Of a stretch of DNA of 64,000 bases, positions 52,472-64,000 are shown piece after piece. The notes under the pieces were generated by a model that was given only the letters and a program-made list of their open reading frames with translations, was not told where the DNA came from and made no database searches. Position 1 is the first letter of the stretch. Every line of letters begins with the position of its first letter. The DNA is from Plectrocnemia conspersa (taxonomy: Eukaryota > Arthropoda > Insecta > Trichoptera > Polycentropodidae): the NCBI GenBank assembly GCA_009617715.1, contig VTFK01000073.1, positions 1,674,001-1,738,000 on the forward strand. Direction: 5' to 3'. The translations under genes and the position numbers were made by a program.

Positions 52472-52952
52472 AATCGACTAGGTGCGGTTAGTATGTTATG
52501 AAATTTTTCGAAAATCTTCTTTCCCCTATGATACATATATGTTTAACAAGCTTTTTACGAACCTCACTGTGACGCAGCTATTTTACAAACTGTGATATGT
52601 ACGATAAAAGTAACGTTGACGGATTTATAACGCTGTATAATAAGTTTTTTGGTATAAAGATACGATACACTGATTTATATACACAACATTGTAATACGTT
52701 GCAATTTTGAAATCAAGAATACATAAATCATAAGTTTTATAACTGAATCTGATGGTTTATTAATGTATAATTGCATAAATTTAAAGCTAAATTAGAAGAG
52801 TTGTTGTTTACCTAGTTATATAATTTTTTTGCGTCGATTTTATTATTATCAGCCAATGTGATTTTTAATTTTGTAAGATTGTTTTGTACTGAATTAAGCA
52901 AATCTTAACACTAATGTGTGGTTGTATTTCTACGATTGTTTATGGTAGATTA

Positions 52953-52958
52953 AATAAA
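52953..52958 (+). terminator. Candidate polyadenylation signal of Pgant2
   Basis: AATAAA about 480 bases after the stop codon, the first canonical signal I noticed in the AT-rich 3' flank. No transcript data; other AT-rich variants nearby could serve. Confidence 0.4.
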
Positions 52959-55310
52959 AATATTAGTTAATGATTACATCAATGAATATAAATCTTGCAA
53001 AACTACACATTAAATTAGCCATTCTCTTTTTTATATATATATATATATATCATATGTATATAGTTAATATTATTTAGAATTAATCTATAGGTAGGATATA
53101 TAAAATCGACTACAACAAAAAATATAATCTATAAATCACAATAAATCAGCTTATCATATCTTTATATCAAAAAAATTATTGTACAGTGTGATATGTTTTA
53201 TTGAATGTTTATAAGACTCTATTTACTTATGCCCATATAACACAGTGTTGTTTTTATTATAGAACTATTAATGAAACCTAAATTAAAATCACTATCAATT
53301 CAATTTCGAGCAATATCTTCTTTGTTTTTATTTATTAATTTATTCTTAAAAATTTAACAAATAAATAACACTTACAAGGTTCGGAGTATATGACTGATTA
53401 CTTTAATCAATTGGAGGTAAAAAAGCATTTTTATAAAATGAACTTTTTTTCTCAAGCTGTCATTTCTATGTAAGATTGTATGTTTTGTGTTTTTAGTTTT
53501 TAAACTATGTTATTTGAATGGTTTGTGTCGATTGAAAAAAAAACGTATTTGTATATATGTATCATAAAACCAACTCCTAACTGGTTTGTAAATTAAAATT
53601 TTGTACATATTTATAAATAAAAACTAACAAATTTACATTAGTTAGATGCTTTACATGACAAGAAATAAATTAAAAAGATAAATAACTACATTAAAGTACC
53701 AACAATTTGTTAATCAAGTTAGGTTTATTTTTATCTAATATTAAAGATCGCATTCCATTTTTTTATGTTCAAGTTTTGTCTTAAATCTATTCCTATTCCT
53801 GCCAAAATCGATCTATTAACATTAGAATGTTAAAATTATCCCGAAAATATAACTGATTTAATCCTTCTTATGATGTCTACATACATATATTTAAAAAACT
53901 GAGATATTATTTATAAAAATGTGTTCCAAAACCACAATATCTCATGCTTATAATATATTTATATTAAAAAAGACATCTCAGTGATAGTCAATAATATAAG
54001 TTATATTATTTATTTCTTAATTCTATCAACAAAAAATAACAAACACGTGCCTAACTTATATTAAAACTACCTAGAAAAATATTTAAATGCTCTCTTGGAC
54101 AATTTATTGTTAATTACACTTTATTAAATAAATTATGAGAGTATTTTAATAAATCTTTCTATATACTTTTAATATTTTATTATAAAAATGACAGTGCTTA
54201 ACAGATGTGAAAAGTGCAATACAAAGTCTTTTTTGACTTATCTGAATATTATTTCTCTCTCAATCTCTTTTATCTTATCTTGATTATTCGAATAAGTAAA
54301 ATGTTCATTTTTATTTACCATATTTTTAAGATGCGTGATTTTTATGCTTAATGTATTTTTTTAATCACCATTCCAATTTACTTTGTTACCATAAATGTAT
54401 TTTATTTAATACATTATATATGTTATTAAACTTCAGAATTTTTATATATTGTTTATAATGTAAGATTAATAGCAAAAAATTATTTTGGCTGTGATTGGTG
54501 TGTTATTTATTAGATTTTTTCGCATTTATATAAAAAAAAAAACAATCAAAATTTATTATTTGTTTCATGTTCCATTCTAGTATTTATAGCGTACTAGCAC
54601 TAAACAGTTGTGATTTAGGCTCAAAATAAAATAGAATTATTTTTAATGAATAGTATTATTGTAATATAAATTATCTTTTTTTCTACGTTATGTTTTTGTT
54701 TCCGCTGAATATAATAAGTATATATCAAAAGTTAAATAGTAAAGATAAACGCAAATTAATAACTGTTAAACAATTGATTACATTTGTACCTATTATTTTT
54801 TGGAGTTTTAGTCATAATCCAAAATGTTAATTTAAAAAATTGTAAAATAGTTAATAAAATTTATAATAAATAAAAGCATTTTATATATATAAACAGTTTT
54901 TCATTCCAATATGCCAATTTAATATATTCAATGACTTCAGGAAATAAAAGGGGTAAGTGAAATTTGTTATATTTAAATGCAGAAATATTATCTTATTAAG
55001 AAGAACCATATTATTATATTACTATATAGAAAATAAAGTTGTAAAGCTAGTTAATTAATATTTTATTTCTACGAAAATTTGATTAATTAAAAATAAAAAT
55101 ATTTGTTACTTATTTATTATAATTATAAAAATATTTTTTTATAATCAAGTGTCATTTTTACAAAATAACGAAATAATAAAATAAATAAAATGAACGTTCA
55201 ACTACCTGTATAAAATTGTAGCATGAACTACAAATAATCATAAATTTAATAAAATTTTCTAAAAAAATACATTTATAAACTTAATAGCATCACATATTAT
55301 TAAAATTACA

Positions 55311-55316
55311 TTTATT
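55311..55316 (-). terminator. Candidate polyadenylation signal of the ABCG gene
   Basis: AATAAA on the - strand about 110 bases after the stop codon, a normal position for a short insect 3' UTR. Confidence 0.5.
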
Positions 55317-55425
55317 CAATGGAACATCATTAAAAAAAAATTTTATAAAATCTTTGCTTTATAATTACATAATTTTAACTTAAAACATATTTAATAAATA
55401 ATAATATTCACATTTCAACAGAAGA

Positions 55426-55842
55426 TTAATGAGACATGTTCATGTGGGACTTGACAAATCTTCCGATGTACTTTAAAGCTTTGAACGTCCTGTTCGGAGA
55501 GAGACGCTGCCTTAACAAATAATATCCAACAGCATTAAACGCTACTAAGAAGAAAGCTAGCATTGAAACATCAAACGCAAAGGACGCATCCTTCATTCCC
55601 ATCATCTTGATGAAATAAGTCGGACTTTTATATTCGCAATACACCTCGTCTTCTGGACAATCAAGATCTAGACGTCCAGTTCCGTAAATGGCTGTGACTA
55701 ATCCTTCTAATCCATATCGGAGATAACTGCAATACATGGCCAATCTCCAATGCAATGGCACGGGAAGATCTCCGGATCCGATACCATAAACAGCTAGCAG
55801 CATCAATGGCACCGATAACGCTGGACCCGTAAATACACTATT
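55426..55842 (-). CDS. ABCG terminal exon: last membrane helices and C-terminus
   Basis: Encodes [20 protein letters not shown], the extracellular loop with CPEDEVYC (a likely disulphide, by analogy with ABCG1/4), the last helix around [20 protein letters not shown] and the tail [20 protein letters not shown] ending NMSH. The tail runs past the usual end of vertebrate ABCG1 (about RYKIRAER). Confidence 0.93.
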   Translation of the reverse strand, partial: NSVFTGPALSVPLMLLAVYGIGSGDLPVPLHWRLAMYCSYLRYGLEGLVTAIYGTGRLDLDCPEDEVYCEYKSPTYFIKMMGMKDASFAFDVSMLAFFLVAFNAVGYYLLRQRLSPNRTFKALKYIGRFVKSHMNMSH

Positions 55843-58800
55843 CTGTTAAAATAACGAAATAAATTAGATAATTATTTAAATTATAATAATATGTTAATAA
55901 GGGACGAAAGTTGCTACCAAAAGAAATTTGTTACAGTTTATTAAAAGTTAACCGCTTTGCAGACTTTGAGTAATGTCCGAAGCACCAATACTGATGTACG
56001 TATCACGCCCGTATATCAGTACTGGTCTTATTGAAAAATTTTAAAGACAAGTTTAAGTTATTTTTTAGTTATATAGATGCTTGTGTAGAAAAAAATTCAT
56101 AATACCCTACTAGAAGTGACGGAATTTTAGCTCCTAGAGTTCTTTAAATATGGTAGAAATGAGTTCTTTTGCTAAATACATATAATAAAATCAGATGAAA
56201 AAAAAAGTAGTGCCATAAGACTAATACGACACATTCGTAAGAAAGGCGATCCTCTTATGTGTGAGAGTTATTATTGATTAAATTACTATTTTTGTTCTCA
56301 CTTTAATTATTGATAACTATTAATAGTATTTATGAGGAAGCACTTCGTACCATATTTTTACAGATTTTAAGTTGACCTTTGATAAGGCAATGCTCTTGCA
56401 TACTCTTCTTCTCAGCACGATCTTTGAAAAGGTCGTTAAATACTAAATTAAAAACGACAACTATATGCACAAAGTCAGTATAATTACTAATTGTTAAATA
56501 TTGCCATCATCAATTGTTTTAACTAACAGTTGTAGAGACTTTCCAGATCATATAGGTGTAACATACAAGAAAGATACAACACTGGGAATGCAATTCAATA
56601 CATGCTTGTATTAATTTGTATTTTTCCATGATAAATTAATGGCATAGTGTCAGTGACGGTATTACAAGAAGCTTCTACAACCTATACTTGTATATCTAAA
56701 ATAAATAAATCAAGTCTTAGGTTGAAAAAATCATCTTATGGAACATTATGCACATTTGGTGTCTAAAATCACTAAATCAAACTGCTTATGCCTGTTATTT
56801 ATAGAGATATTGTAAGCAAGTAGTTAACAGATCTAAGCTATGTAATAAGGACAAACTAAATGCTTTCATAAAGGTCATTATTAAAGCAGTACCGTAGACC
56901 ACATGAAGTTGTGGGCTTGCAATAATGTTTCATATGGATTTACATTTATTTTTTCAGCAATATCTGTGACTTTTAAATATATAAAATAATACTTACTACA
57001 ATATTTAAAGTTGAAGAAATAATTATAGCTAATGTCTCAGATATAAGTGCAACCAACACCAATACAGAAAAGAACATAGCAAATCTTAAAAAGTCCAGTG
57101 GTTGTCCAGTTATTAGATATGTCATAATTATGTATATGCTGGACATCAATATTTGTACGGGCATTCTAGCTACAGTTGTGGCTGCAAAGTACGGTTTTAA
57201 GCCGTACCATCTATTGAAGTATTCTCGTTTTAGGAGTTGTACTTCCGATGGGACTGTAATAAAATAAAAAATATATAATTATATAATTAAATAATACAGT
57301 ATATGAAGAACCCATGGCAAAACTTTCTGGAGTAGAAAATTGGTGTTCGGGGCACTGCTTGTGAAAAGAGCACATTTATACAAATGATATTAACAGATTT
57401 GCTGAATGGTAAAAAAGTTTATTTTGGCCAATTAAGCCAAAGGAGAGATTCACGCCCCCTTTAATACGCCTAGTGATGAAGTTGCATTTAGCATGAGTGT
57501 ATTTCTATATACTTCGTATAAACATTTTAGGGGTGCTCATAATAATGTATTGTCTGCCGGTCTGAATAATCCTTCTCACACGTTTGGACACAACAATGAC
57601 ATGGAAATTTTGCCTAAAAAATGTTATTAAGCAAACAAAAACGCCATAAATAGATTACTTTGATCAAATAATCTGAAAACTTTAGTACCCCGGTGTAACG
57701 CATTGAACTATCACTTTTCATGTTATAAGAATAGATTTATAATATTATTGCAATTTATAAATTCTTGCCATGGGTCTTTCACAAACTTATATTTAACATT
57801 AAAAATACTTACATGATAATAAAATTGGTAACATTGGAACATACATTAAAGCTATCAGACACGCGTAACAAAAACCAAAATTAAATATAGTCTTAGAACC
57901 ATCATCACCCATTTGAAAGTATAAAAATCCAATTATCAGTCCTAGGAATATGTGTAATGATATTTTAAGCCAAAAGTATGCCTAAAAATAACAATAATAG
58001 TTAATATTCTACATATTTTATATAAGTAAAGATATTGGTAAACTTACAGCATTCCTCCACGTTTGTAACATCATCCTGTACAATAAAACTTTGAATTGCT
58101 CCCAAGCAGTACTTCTATATTTGTATTGATGTGTACGGCTTGAAGCAGGTTCGACTTGCAGCTCTAATAAAGAGTTATCATGGTGTGCAGGTCCATTGTT
58201 TCTCTCACCTCTTACTTCGTCACTTTGCATCGGCTCCCATTTCTCTAATCTTCCGTTATCGACGGCCATTACCATTTTTTCAACATAATCACCATATTCA
58301 CCGCTGGATACTTCAATAACTAAAACAAAAATTACTTGTATGTAAATTGCATTTATACAAATTGGACAATATCTATTTATAATTATGTTCAACTCATCAG
58401 ATGATAACTCATTAAGATGACACAAACCTATTTTTTGTTATTATTAAACAATGATCATTTCACAGTTTGCATAAATATAGTGATTAGTGTTTGAAGGCAA
58501 AGCGCTGCAGTTCCACAAAGATACTTTGTGGAACTGTAGTGTTTTGAAGCAGAATGTGATCACTTCCTAAGAATAATTGTTACTGTAGACGAAACTTGAA
58601 TTCAATACCGTTAGTCGAAAACTAAGAAAGTGAGCAAGAATTGACTTAGGTTGAGCTAACTTAAATAGCCTCATCACCAAAATCAAAGATGATGTGAACT
58701 TTATGACAATAGTTGGGATTTCTCACATCTTTGAACAAACCAAAAAGGCGACCAACGGAAAAAAGTTTCTGCAGACGGTGCACGGCTGCACAGTAAGGCA

Positions 58801-61520
58801 AAATATATCTTAGATTTGTCTGATATTATGTTCAAACATTACATACAATCACGAATTTTCAATGATTTTTAAATGCTATAAGTAATACATAAATTATTAC
58901 ATACCGAAATCAGCAGGATTGTAATGCAGAGGACATGGTAGACCGATTCCGTTCAAGAATTCCACTATATGACCGCCATATCCTTGATAGACACATTGTC
59001 CAGCTGCCACAATATACACATGATCAAACATTGCAAATAAACGAGCAGAAGGTGTGTGTATTGAACATATAACTGTACGACCGCCTTGAGCTATTTGTTT
59101 CAATAGCGATATGCATTGAGACGATGATAGATCATCGAGACCGCTGAAAAAAAGCAAATATTATTAACTACTAAAAACATTCAATATTTGTCAAGGAATA
59201 TATGCATTACGTTGTTGGTTCATCTAAGAATATAACAGGTGGATTGTTTACAAGTTCCAATGCGATTGAAAGTCGTTTCCTCTCTCCACCCGATAGCTGC
59301 GCAGTGATGGTGTCTCTCGCTTTAGTTAAACGGAGCATATCTAAGATTTCGCTTACCTAAAAGTTACCAATATAGTTAAAGATGTAGCATATTATTGTTG
59401 TCTCTCATTTTTATATCATTTTGAATGCAAATAAATAAATGTAACTTACAACTACTAGTTTTTTAGCTCTATCCAAATCAGATCCAAGCTTTAAATCAGC
59501 CGCTATCATCATTGATTCGTGAACGGTGATTCTTGGTTGTGTTAGGTCTTCTTGCATGATGTATCTGCTTATCTTTCTAAATCTTTTAATGTCTCTCGGT
59601 GAACCATTTGTGTAAATTTGACCTGTTGCACTAAAGCATCTGTAAATTTGTATAACAAAAAATAATTTCTTAGAATAAATATCAGATATATTCATAACAA
59701 TTTGTAAAATAACTATTTCTCAGTAAATATTGAGTAGCTAAAAATAAGATAAATATGTGCAATTTAGTTTTAAAAATATTTGTTATATGCATAAAAATTG
59801 TTTTCACAGTGATTCCTATTTATTTAATTTAGGTAAAAATATACGTAACATCTGTCTTGAACGGTTTGAGTGGTTCTAGGAAAATTATATGAACAAATCT
59901 ATTGAATGTGATACTTATATTTTTATGTATTTTTATTCCTGATAATTAAAAAATCTACTTATATTGTACCCATCAAAAAAACAATGAAGAATACATAAAA
60001 GTAAAATAAATTGGCAAAAAAAATTTAAACAACATTATCCATCAAAAATATAATATAATATCTTAATAGATACAAATACAAATAGTTCAATCATTAATAT
60101 TTATGAACTGGTATATGAATAAAAATATTGTTGTTCTATATAAAAACAATTATTTTTCTGCCACCCTTAAAGTACCATTTATATGAAATATTTTTCAATA
60201 CATTTGCTTTGACAAAATATTAAAAATCATATTAAGTTCCTTATTATTATTTAGGTTAGAAGAATCAGTTGACTGATTGTGGTTCAGATATAAGCTGACT
60301 CTCGGGGTCAATCGACGAGGGATAACCACTAGCCCGTCGACCAGGTACAGATCGTGAGTCAAAGATTGAGTGTTTTTTTAGCGCTTTAGACGTGCTATAT
60401 AAACACAATTTTTACTGCGTAATTCAATGTTATTTTTTTCTTACTTTTAAGGCTCTTCCTTCTGATGTAGGGTTTAGTCAAAGTAAGTTTTTAGTAGCAC
60501 AAAAAATAAGATTACATTGATTTCATATCCTTTAGTAGTTGTAAGGATCTTGCCTTTATTTATTGTTAGTCATTAGCATTTTAGTTTTGAGTTAAATTCA
60601 CAAGAACAAGTTAATTTTGAATTCCATAGGATTTCCATATTTGGATGATTATGTAGAGACACATTTAGATGAATGGTCTATTTGCTTTAGGATCGTCAGT
60701 GATGGTCAATCTTTGGCATACATAAAGAAGTAAAACAAGCATTTAATAATACTAGCATGTATTTAGCTATTTTCTGACAGATTTACTCTCACCTATTGCT
60801 TAAATAAGTTTTAGAAAACAATATATTTTAGTTATCTTATTTTTGTGGTAAATATCATCATGTAAACTAGTATGCAATCAAAAGGTTAATTTCAATATTG
60901 CTTTCATTCCTTTTTGGTATATTTAAAGTAGCTATTAAGTTAAACACAACCATGTCAAAGGTTATTAATTGAATTGGAAATTTTCGCTCCGTAAAAGGAA
61001 GAATATAAAATTCGTTATATTGTTTTACAAAGTATTGAATGAAACACGTGACAAAAAAATCCACAAAGCATAACCATGTTCAGCTCGTAGAAAGTCAATA
61101 TTTATAGTTACAAAGCAAAAATACTGCGCAAGGCCAAATATTTTCACAAACGCAAAAAACATATCTATGGAGTGATTGAACTTTTAATATTTGCAAAGGA
61201 TATTAAAAAACATATTGTTCTTCGCAAACAAATTATATTCTAGTCCTTTACAAATAACATTTTTATGTTATTCTCATGAAATGTTTCACGTTGAAAGGTT
61301 TACCTTTAATGTGAATTCATTCACACCGTAAAGTATATTTAGCACATATATATACATATAGTATTTTATTAAGAATTTTGGTCATAATATTTATACACTT
61401 ACTTATAGCCTGCCAGAATATTCAGTAGTGTCGATTTTCCAGCACCAGAGGGTCCTAATATGGCTGTTAATTGACCAGATCTGAAGATTCCACTGATGCT
61501 CCTCAATATTATTTTTGAAG
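55426..61520 (-). CDS. ABCG half-transporter, ABCG1/ABCG4 type (eight exons, 5' end missing)
   Basis: Eight - strand exons (61520-61403, 59639-59450, 59356-59211, 59143-58905, 58319-58048, 57981-57813, 57253-56997, 55842-55426) join with consistent phases into 601 residues plus TAA. Order is nucleotide-binding domain then membrane domain, as in ABCG. Counting from the first seen residue: Walker [10 protein letters not shown] at 22-30, Q-loop Gln 68, signature LSGGERKRL at 123-131, Walker B VIFLD with Glu 148, D-loop GLD 152-154, H-switch His 180. The linker keeps HYNPADF and VSSGEYGDY, and [18 protein letters not shown] precedes the third helix; these are ABCG1/4-like rather than white/scarlet/brown-like. 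Such half-transporters dimerise and are linked to sterol or lipid export; the substrate here is unknown. The first residues of the ATPase domain lie upstream and were not found. Confidence 0.93.
55843..56996 (-). other. ABCG intron before the last exon
   Basis: 1,154 bp. Contains a 16-bp-arm hairpin at 55985-56025; otherwise no recognised content. Confidence 0.75.
55985..56025. other. Hairpin in the last ABCG intron
   Basis: ccaatactgatgtacg and, after nine bases, cgtatatcagtactgg form 16-base arms with one mismatch and one G-T pair. Origin unknown; possibly a decayed palindromic element. Confidence 0.6.
56997..57253 (-). CDS. ABCG exon with third and fourth membrane helices
   Basis: Encodes [20 protein letters not shown], conserved in the family, then [18 protein letters not shown] and [20 protein letters not shown]. 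Ends phase 0 at gtaagt. Confidence 0.92.
57254..57812 (-). other. ABCG intron without recognised content
   Basis: 559 bp of mixed composition; no element supported. Confidence 0.7.
57813..57981 (-). CDS. ABCG exon with first two membrane helices
   Basis: Encodes [20 protein letters not shown] and [20 protein letters not shown], two hydrophobic segments separated by a short polar turn. Ends phase 1 at gtaagt. Confidence 0.9.
58048..58319 (-). CDS. ABCG linker exon
   Basis: Encodes [20 protein letters not shown], a variable polar linker, then [20 protein letters not shown], the amphipathic connecting helix before the membrane domain. Phase 0 end at gtaagt. Confidence 0.9.
58498..58546 (+). 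other. Strong hairpin in an ABCG intron
   Basis: Arms 58498-58520 and 58524-58546 pair over 23 positions, three of them G-U when read as + strand RNA, around a 3-base loop. It lies just before the mariner remnant. Confidence 0.7.
58558..58640 (+). pseudogene. mariner transposase remnant
   Basis: Reads [12 protein letters not shown], a stop where Trp is expected (TGA for TGG), then IQY and SKTKKVSKN. This parallels the mariner block FLRRFVTVDETW(I/L)H..TPETK.QSKQW holding the first catalytic Asp. Too short and broken to function. Confidence 0.55.
58905..59143 (-). CDS. ABCG exon with D-loop and H-switch
   Basis: Encodes [40 protein letters not shown] and [13 protein letters not shown]. The catalytic His is kept; the next residue is Thr where most ABCG proteins have Gln (IHQPSA). 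Ends in phase 1 at gtatgt. Confidence 0.93.
59211..59356 (-). CDS. ABCG exon with signature and Walker B
   Basis: Encodes [38 protein letters not shown] and [10 protein letters not shown]. Both ATP-binding motifs are intact. Introns of 93 and 67 bp flank it. Confidence 0.94.
59450..59639 (-). CDS. ABCG exon with Q-loop
   Basis: Encodes [39 protein letters not shown] and [15 protein letters not shown]. Gln in YIMQED is the Q-loop. Donor gtaagt, phase 0. Confidence 0.92.
59640..61402 (-). other. ABCG intron after the Walker A exon
   Basis: 1,763 bp, AT-rich. A less AT-rich patch at about 60285-60360, read on the - strand, has a tRNA A-box-like word (ggctagtggttat) and may be a decayed SINE; this is weak. 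Confidence 0.6.
61403..61520 (-). CDS. ABCG exon with Walker A
   Basis: Acceptor ttttttgtag, then [20 protein letters not shown] and [18 protein letters not shown], ending AA|gtaagt. It begins with two bases of a split codon, so an upstream exon ending in phase 1 must exist. Confidence 0.92.
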
Positions 61521-64000
61521 CTACAAAAAATATATGTTAATAAATGTTACAAATAAGATATTATATTAAAATCCCTTTAATAATTTTGAGGATATACACA
61601 AATTAAATTAACACTAACACTCAATTATATTTAAATACAGATTTTATATATTTTAATTGACTTATTGTTGGTATACTATACTGAAAATAATATACCGGTG
61701 ATAAACAATTTAGATATTTACAATCATTAAGATAATAGCTGCCTTTAATAGCATATCTTTGTATTATATTTAAATGCGCAATAAAAATATGGATAATTGG
61801 AATGACATATTAATTAAATAATTGTAATTATGATATTACTTAATAATTTTAAAAGCATTTATAATATAACCGTGTCCAAGATGACTATAAAATAATATAG
61901 AATATTAAAAAAAAACTTACGGTGCTTTTGCACCACATAATAATAAATATTTTTTTTTTGAAACATGTTTAAAAAGTGAATATTTATATTGTTGAATAAT
62001 AAATTCATCATTTTTTAAATGGAATAGGAGGAAGAGGATACAGTTGGCAACCGACTACCAACGCAGCAGCCACCATCACCACCACCACTAAGAATTACTC
62101 GTTTGCGACGCGACGGAAGGACGTGCCGATCGGGCCTCACGATATAAACTTAAAATGTAAATAATTTTTTTACAACGGCTAACATGTGTCTTAATGCCAT
62201 GACATATTAACCAATAACCCCCTCCCCCTCAAATCTATAAATAATAATTTTAAATAATAAGTTTATATGTCTTTATACAAGATATTTTTTATTTTGATTA
62301 TCCTAATATTTTGAAATATTTTTAAAATATTTGCAAGGTTATTTTGTAAATTAAAAACGTGTCTAGCATATTTTCATTGAATAATCGTTTTATAAAATTT
62401 CGTAACTACACACTGAGTGACAGAAGATATGCAAAATATTAATAGATTTTGGCGCAAAAGTAAATGCAGAACGCCTTTTTTTGCTGATGCATATCTTCTA
62501 GTATCTCCGCTAGATAGGGACTTTTGTATATTTTACTCATAAGGACTTAATTTACTAAAAAAATGTTTGATTGGACAGCAAAAAAATTTGAGCATATTTT
62601 ATGTATCAGCCATTTCATTCAAAGGAAACTGCCAAATGAACATTATATTATACATTGTTTGGGGACTGCGGGTCGTTCGTTGCCGATCCCTGATTTGGTT
62701 CTTATATTACATTTATGTATATTTCACCATTTAATTATAAATGCTTTTGTATATTAATTTCGTACCTTGAGTTCAATACTGAAGCATTTTCTTTTGAAAA
62801 TACTCTAGGAAACATGCAATCAAGACATACACGATTGAAAATCGCTTCTATTGAAAATTGTGTCATTTTTTGCAAGTTTAATAAAGTTGCAAGGTCAGCG
62901 ATGCACACGTTCTGAATACGGCTAACAATCGCAAAATGAGTCACAATTACGTACGTTAATTTCTAATTGAGTAATTTGTCATTACATAAAAAAGTGACAA
63001 ACAATTTCGAATTAGATAATTAATTTTTAATAAAAAAATTAGAAATGTTGATTTAATAAATGGCAAAAAATAAATTTGAATAAATAAACATCATTAGGAA
63101 AATCTGGTATTTATAAAAAACGTTTACATTTTACGAGAAAAGAAAATCTAAAATTACTTTTTCTTTAAAAGTAGTCATTAACAACTGTATTTTTATGTAA
63201 TAAAAGGTAAACGTGGTCTTATAAACTCATACATACATTAAATAAATTTACATGGATTACATTTTCCATTATAGCATTCAAGTATGAGTTCAAGGCTGGG
63301 ATAAATGTTTACAAAAATATGTCGAAGTTAACTTTTTATGTAACAAAACGTTTCAACGTGCTATTAATTTACAATCGAATGTCAATGATCTATCAGTAAA
63401 AATGTGATTATTATAGTCATTGGTTTTGCGATTGTTTTTATTAACGCTATATTGAATGGAACTCGTGTAGAATTTTTATAGAGAAAAGGGAGTGTATGAA
63501 GAGTTCAAAGTTTACTACAGTTAAAACTTACGTGATTTCTAAAATAGAAAACGTGATTGGATTTTTTTTTATTTTCTTGCATGTACGAATTAATAGTTAT
63601 GAAATTCAATAAGAACAACTTAATCATTGCTTGTACGCACAAGGGCGAACAATTTTCCACTGAAACCGAAACGTTATGAAAGTGAGTTTTTGCAAACATT
63701 GCAGATTAATATTGTGCAATAAACAGTTAAAATGTTGTATATTAATGCTATATATGTCTTTACTTTTTTGTTGATTTTTCTTTGTTTTGTTGTAAATGTA
63801 CACGTATTAACAATATAACGAAAGTACAAAAAACAACATCACTATGTTAGATTTACAGACTAATTTCAGTCTGGTATCTTTACTGCAGTAGTTGTTGATT
63901 ATATGAATACCGTTGTAACATATTGGGCTAACGCTTGTCAAATTGCAATGGGAGATAAACAATAAATATATAATTGTTGTGGATAAGTATTTTTCGTATG
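61521..64000. other. Region upstream of the recognised ABCG exons
   Basis: Should hold or lead to the 5' exon or exons of the ABCG gene, but I found no - strand exon with a family match. AT-rich except the coding-like island at 62003-62164. Small frames at 62563-62944 and 63505-63699 have no recognisable domain. Confidence 0.6.
62003..62164 (+). other. Unexplained coding-like island
   Basis: A 54-codon open stretch with many G/C third positions in an otherwise very AT-rich setting. From 62027 it reads GGRGYSWQPTTNAAATITTT and then KNYSFATRRKDVPIGPHDIN before TAA. It has no ATG, so if coding it would be a terminal exon; an acceptor-like AATAG lies at 62023-62027. The other two + frames and one - frame are also open over much of it, so direction is uncertain. 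No family recognised. Confidence 0.3.

Larger units (their letters stand above)
52472..55425. other. Convergent intergenic region between Pgant2 and ABCG
   Basis: The 3' flanks of both genes. Very AT-rich, with a TA dinucleotide run at about 53033-53050 and many A or T runs. No reading frame or RNA gene supported. Confidence 0.8.
58320..58904 (-). other. ABCG intron with a hairpin and a mariner remnant
   Basis: 585 bp. Holds the 23-bp-stem hairpin at 58498-58546 and a decayed mariner transposase piece at about 58558-58640 on the + strand; about 120 bases after it are also richer in G and C than the surrounding intron. Confidence 0.7.

Noticed and set aside
53033..53050. TA dinucleotide run as a regulatory element
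   Set aside because: Simple microsatellite in AT-rich DNA; no supporting context.
1..64000. CRISPR array, bacterial operon, integrated virus or toxin gene
   Set aside because: No regularly spaced direct repeats, no ribosome-binding-site spaced gene series, and no viral structural or polymerase motifs apart from retrotransposon RT.

Overview
The window is an AT-rich animal genomic segment, most likely from an insect. The evidence for an insect is: two genes with many exons and GT-AG introns, several introns of only 66-93 bp next to one of 11.6 kb, insect-type Jockey-superfamily LINE, Tc1 and mariner remnants, tRNA-derived SINE pieces and many small inverted-repeat elements. The order is not resolved. 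Nothing looks prokaryotic or viral.

Only two protein genes are convincing, and they converge. On the + strand nine exons (31835-52471) encode 519 residues of a polypeptide N-acetylgalactosaminyltransferase of the GALNT2 / Drosophila Pgant2 type: stem, GT-A catalytic domain with DSH and WGGEN motifs, and a three-repeat ricin-type lectin domain. The exon with the start codon and membrane anchor is not securely found. On the - strand eight exons (61520 down to 55426) encode 601 residues of an ABCG half-transporter of the ABCG1/ABCG4 type: Walker A, Q-loop, signature, Walker B and H-switch followed by six membrane segments. Its 5' exon or exons lie in the last 2.5 kb or beyond the window. The stop codons are 2,954 bp apart, tail to tail.

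Layout. 1-31834 has no recognisable host exon; it holds two copies of one Jockey-superfamily LINE family (5390-6975 and about 30030-31005), another LINE fragment (23880-24400), a Tc1 copy (about 20085-21490), MITE-like inverted repeats, hairpins, tandem repeats and islands of more balanced base composition. The second LINE copy is split by a 433-bp GC-rich insert with an exact 11-bp target duplication. 31835-52471 is the glycosyltransferase gene; its introns hold a degenerate transposon-like reading frame (33400-34260), a hAT-like end, a pogo-like MITE, a SINE and several diverged local duplications. 52472-55425 is intergenic. 55426-61520 is the ABCG gene, with a mariner remnant and two hairpins in its introns. 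61521-64000 is mostly AT-rich but has a short coding-like island at 62003-62164.

The two genes have no evident joint function: one starts mucin-type O-glycosylation in the Golgi, the other moves lipid-like substrates across membranes. I see no new multi-gene system. The most useful second looks are the missing 5' exons, the nested insertion, the strong hairpins at 13767-13825 and 58498-58546, and the unexplained island at 62003-62164.
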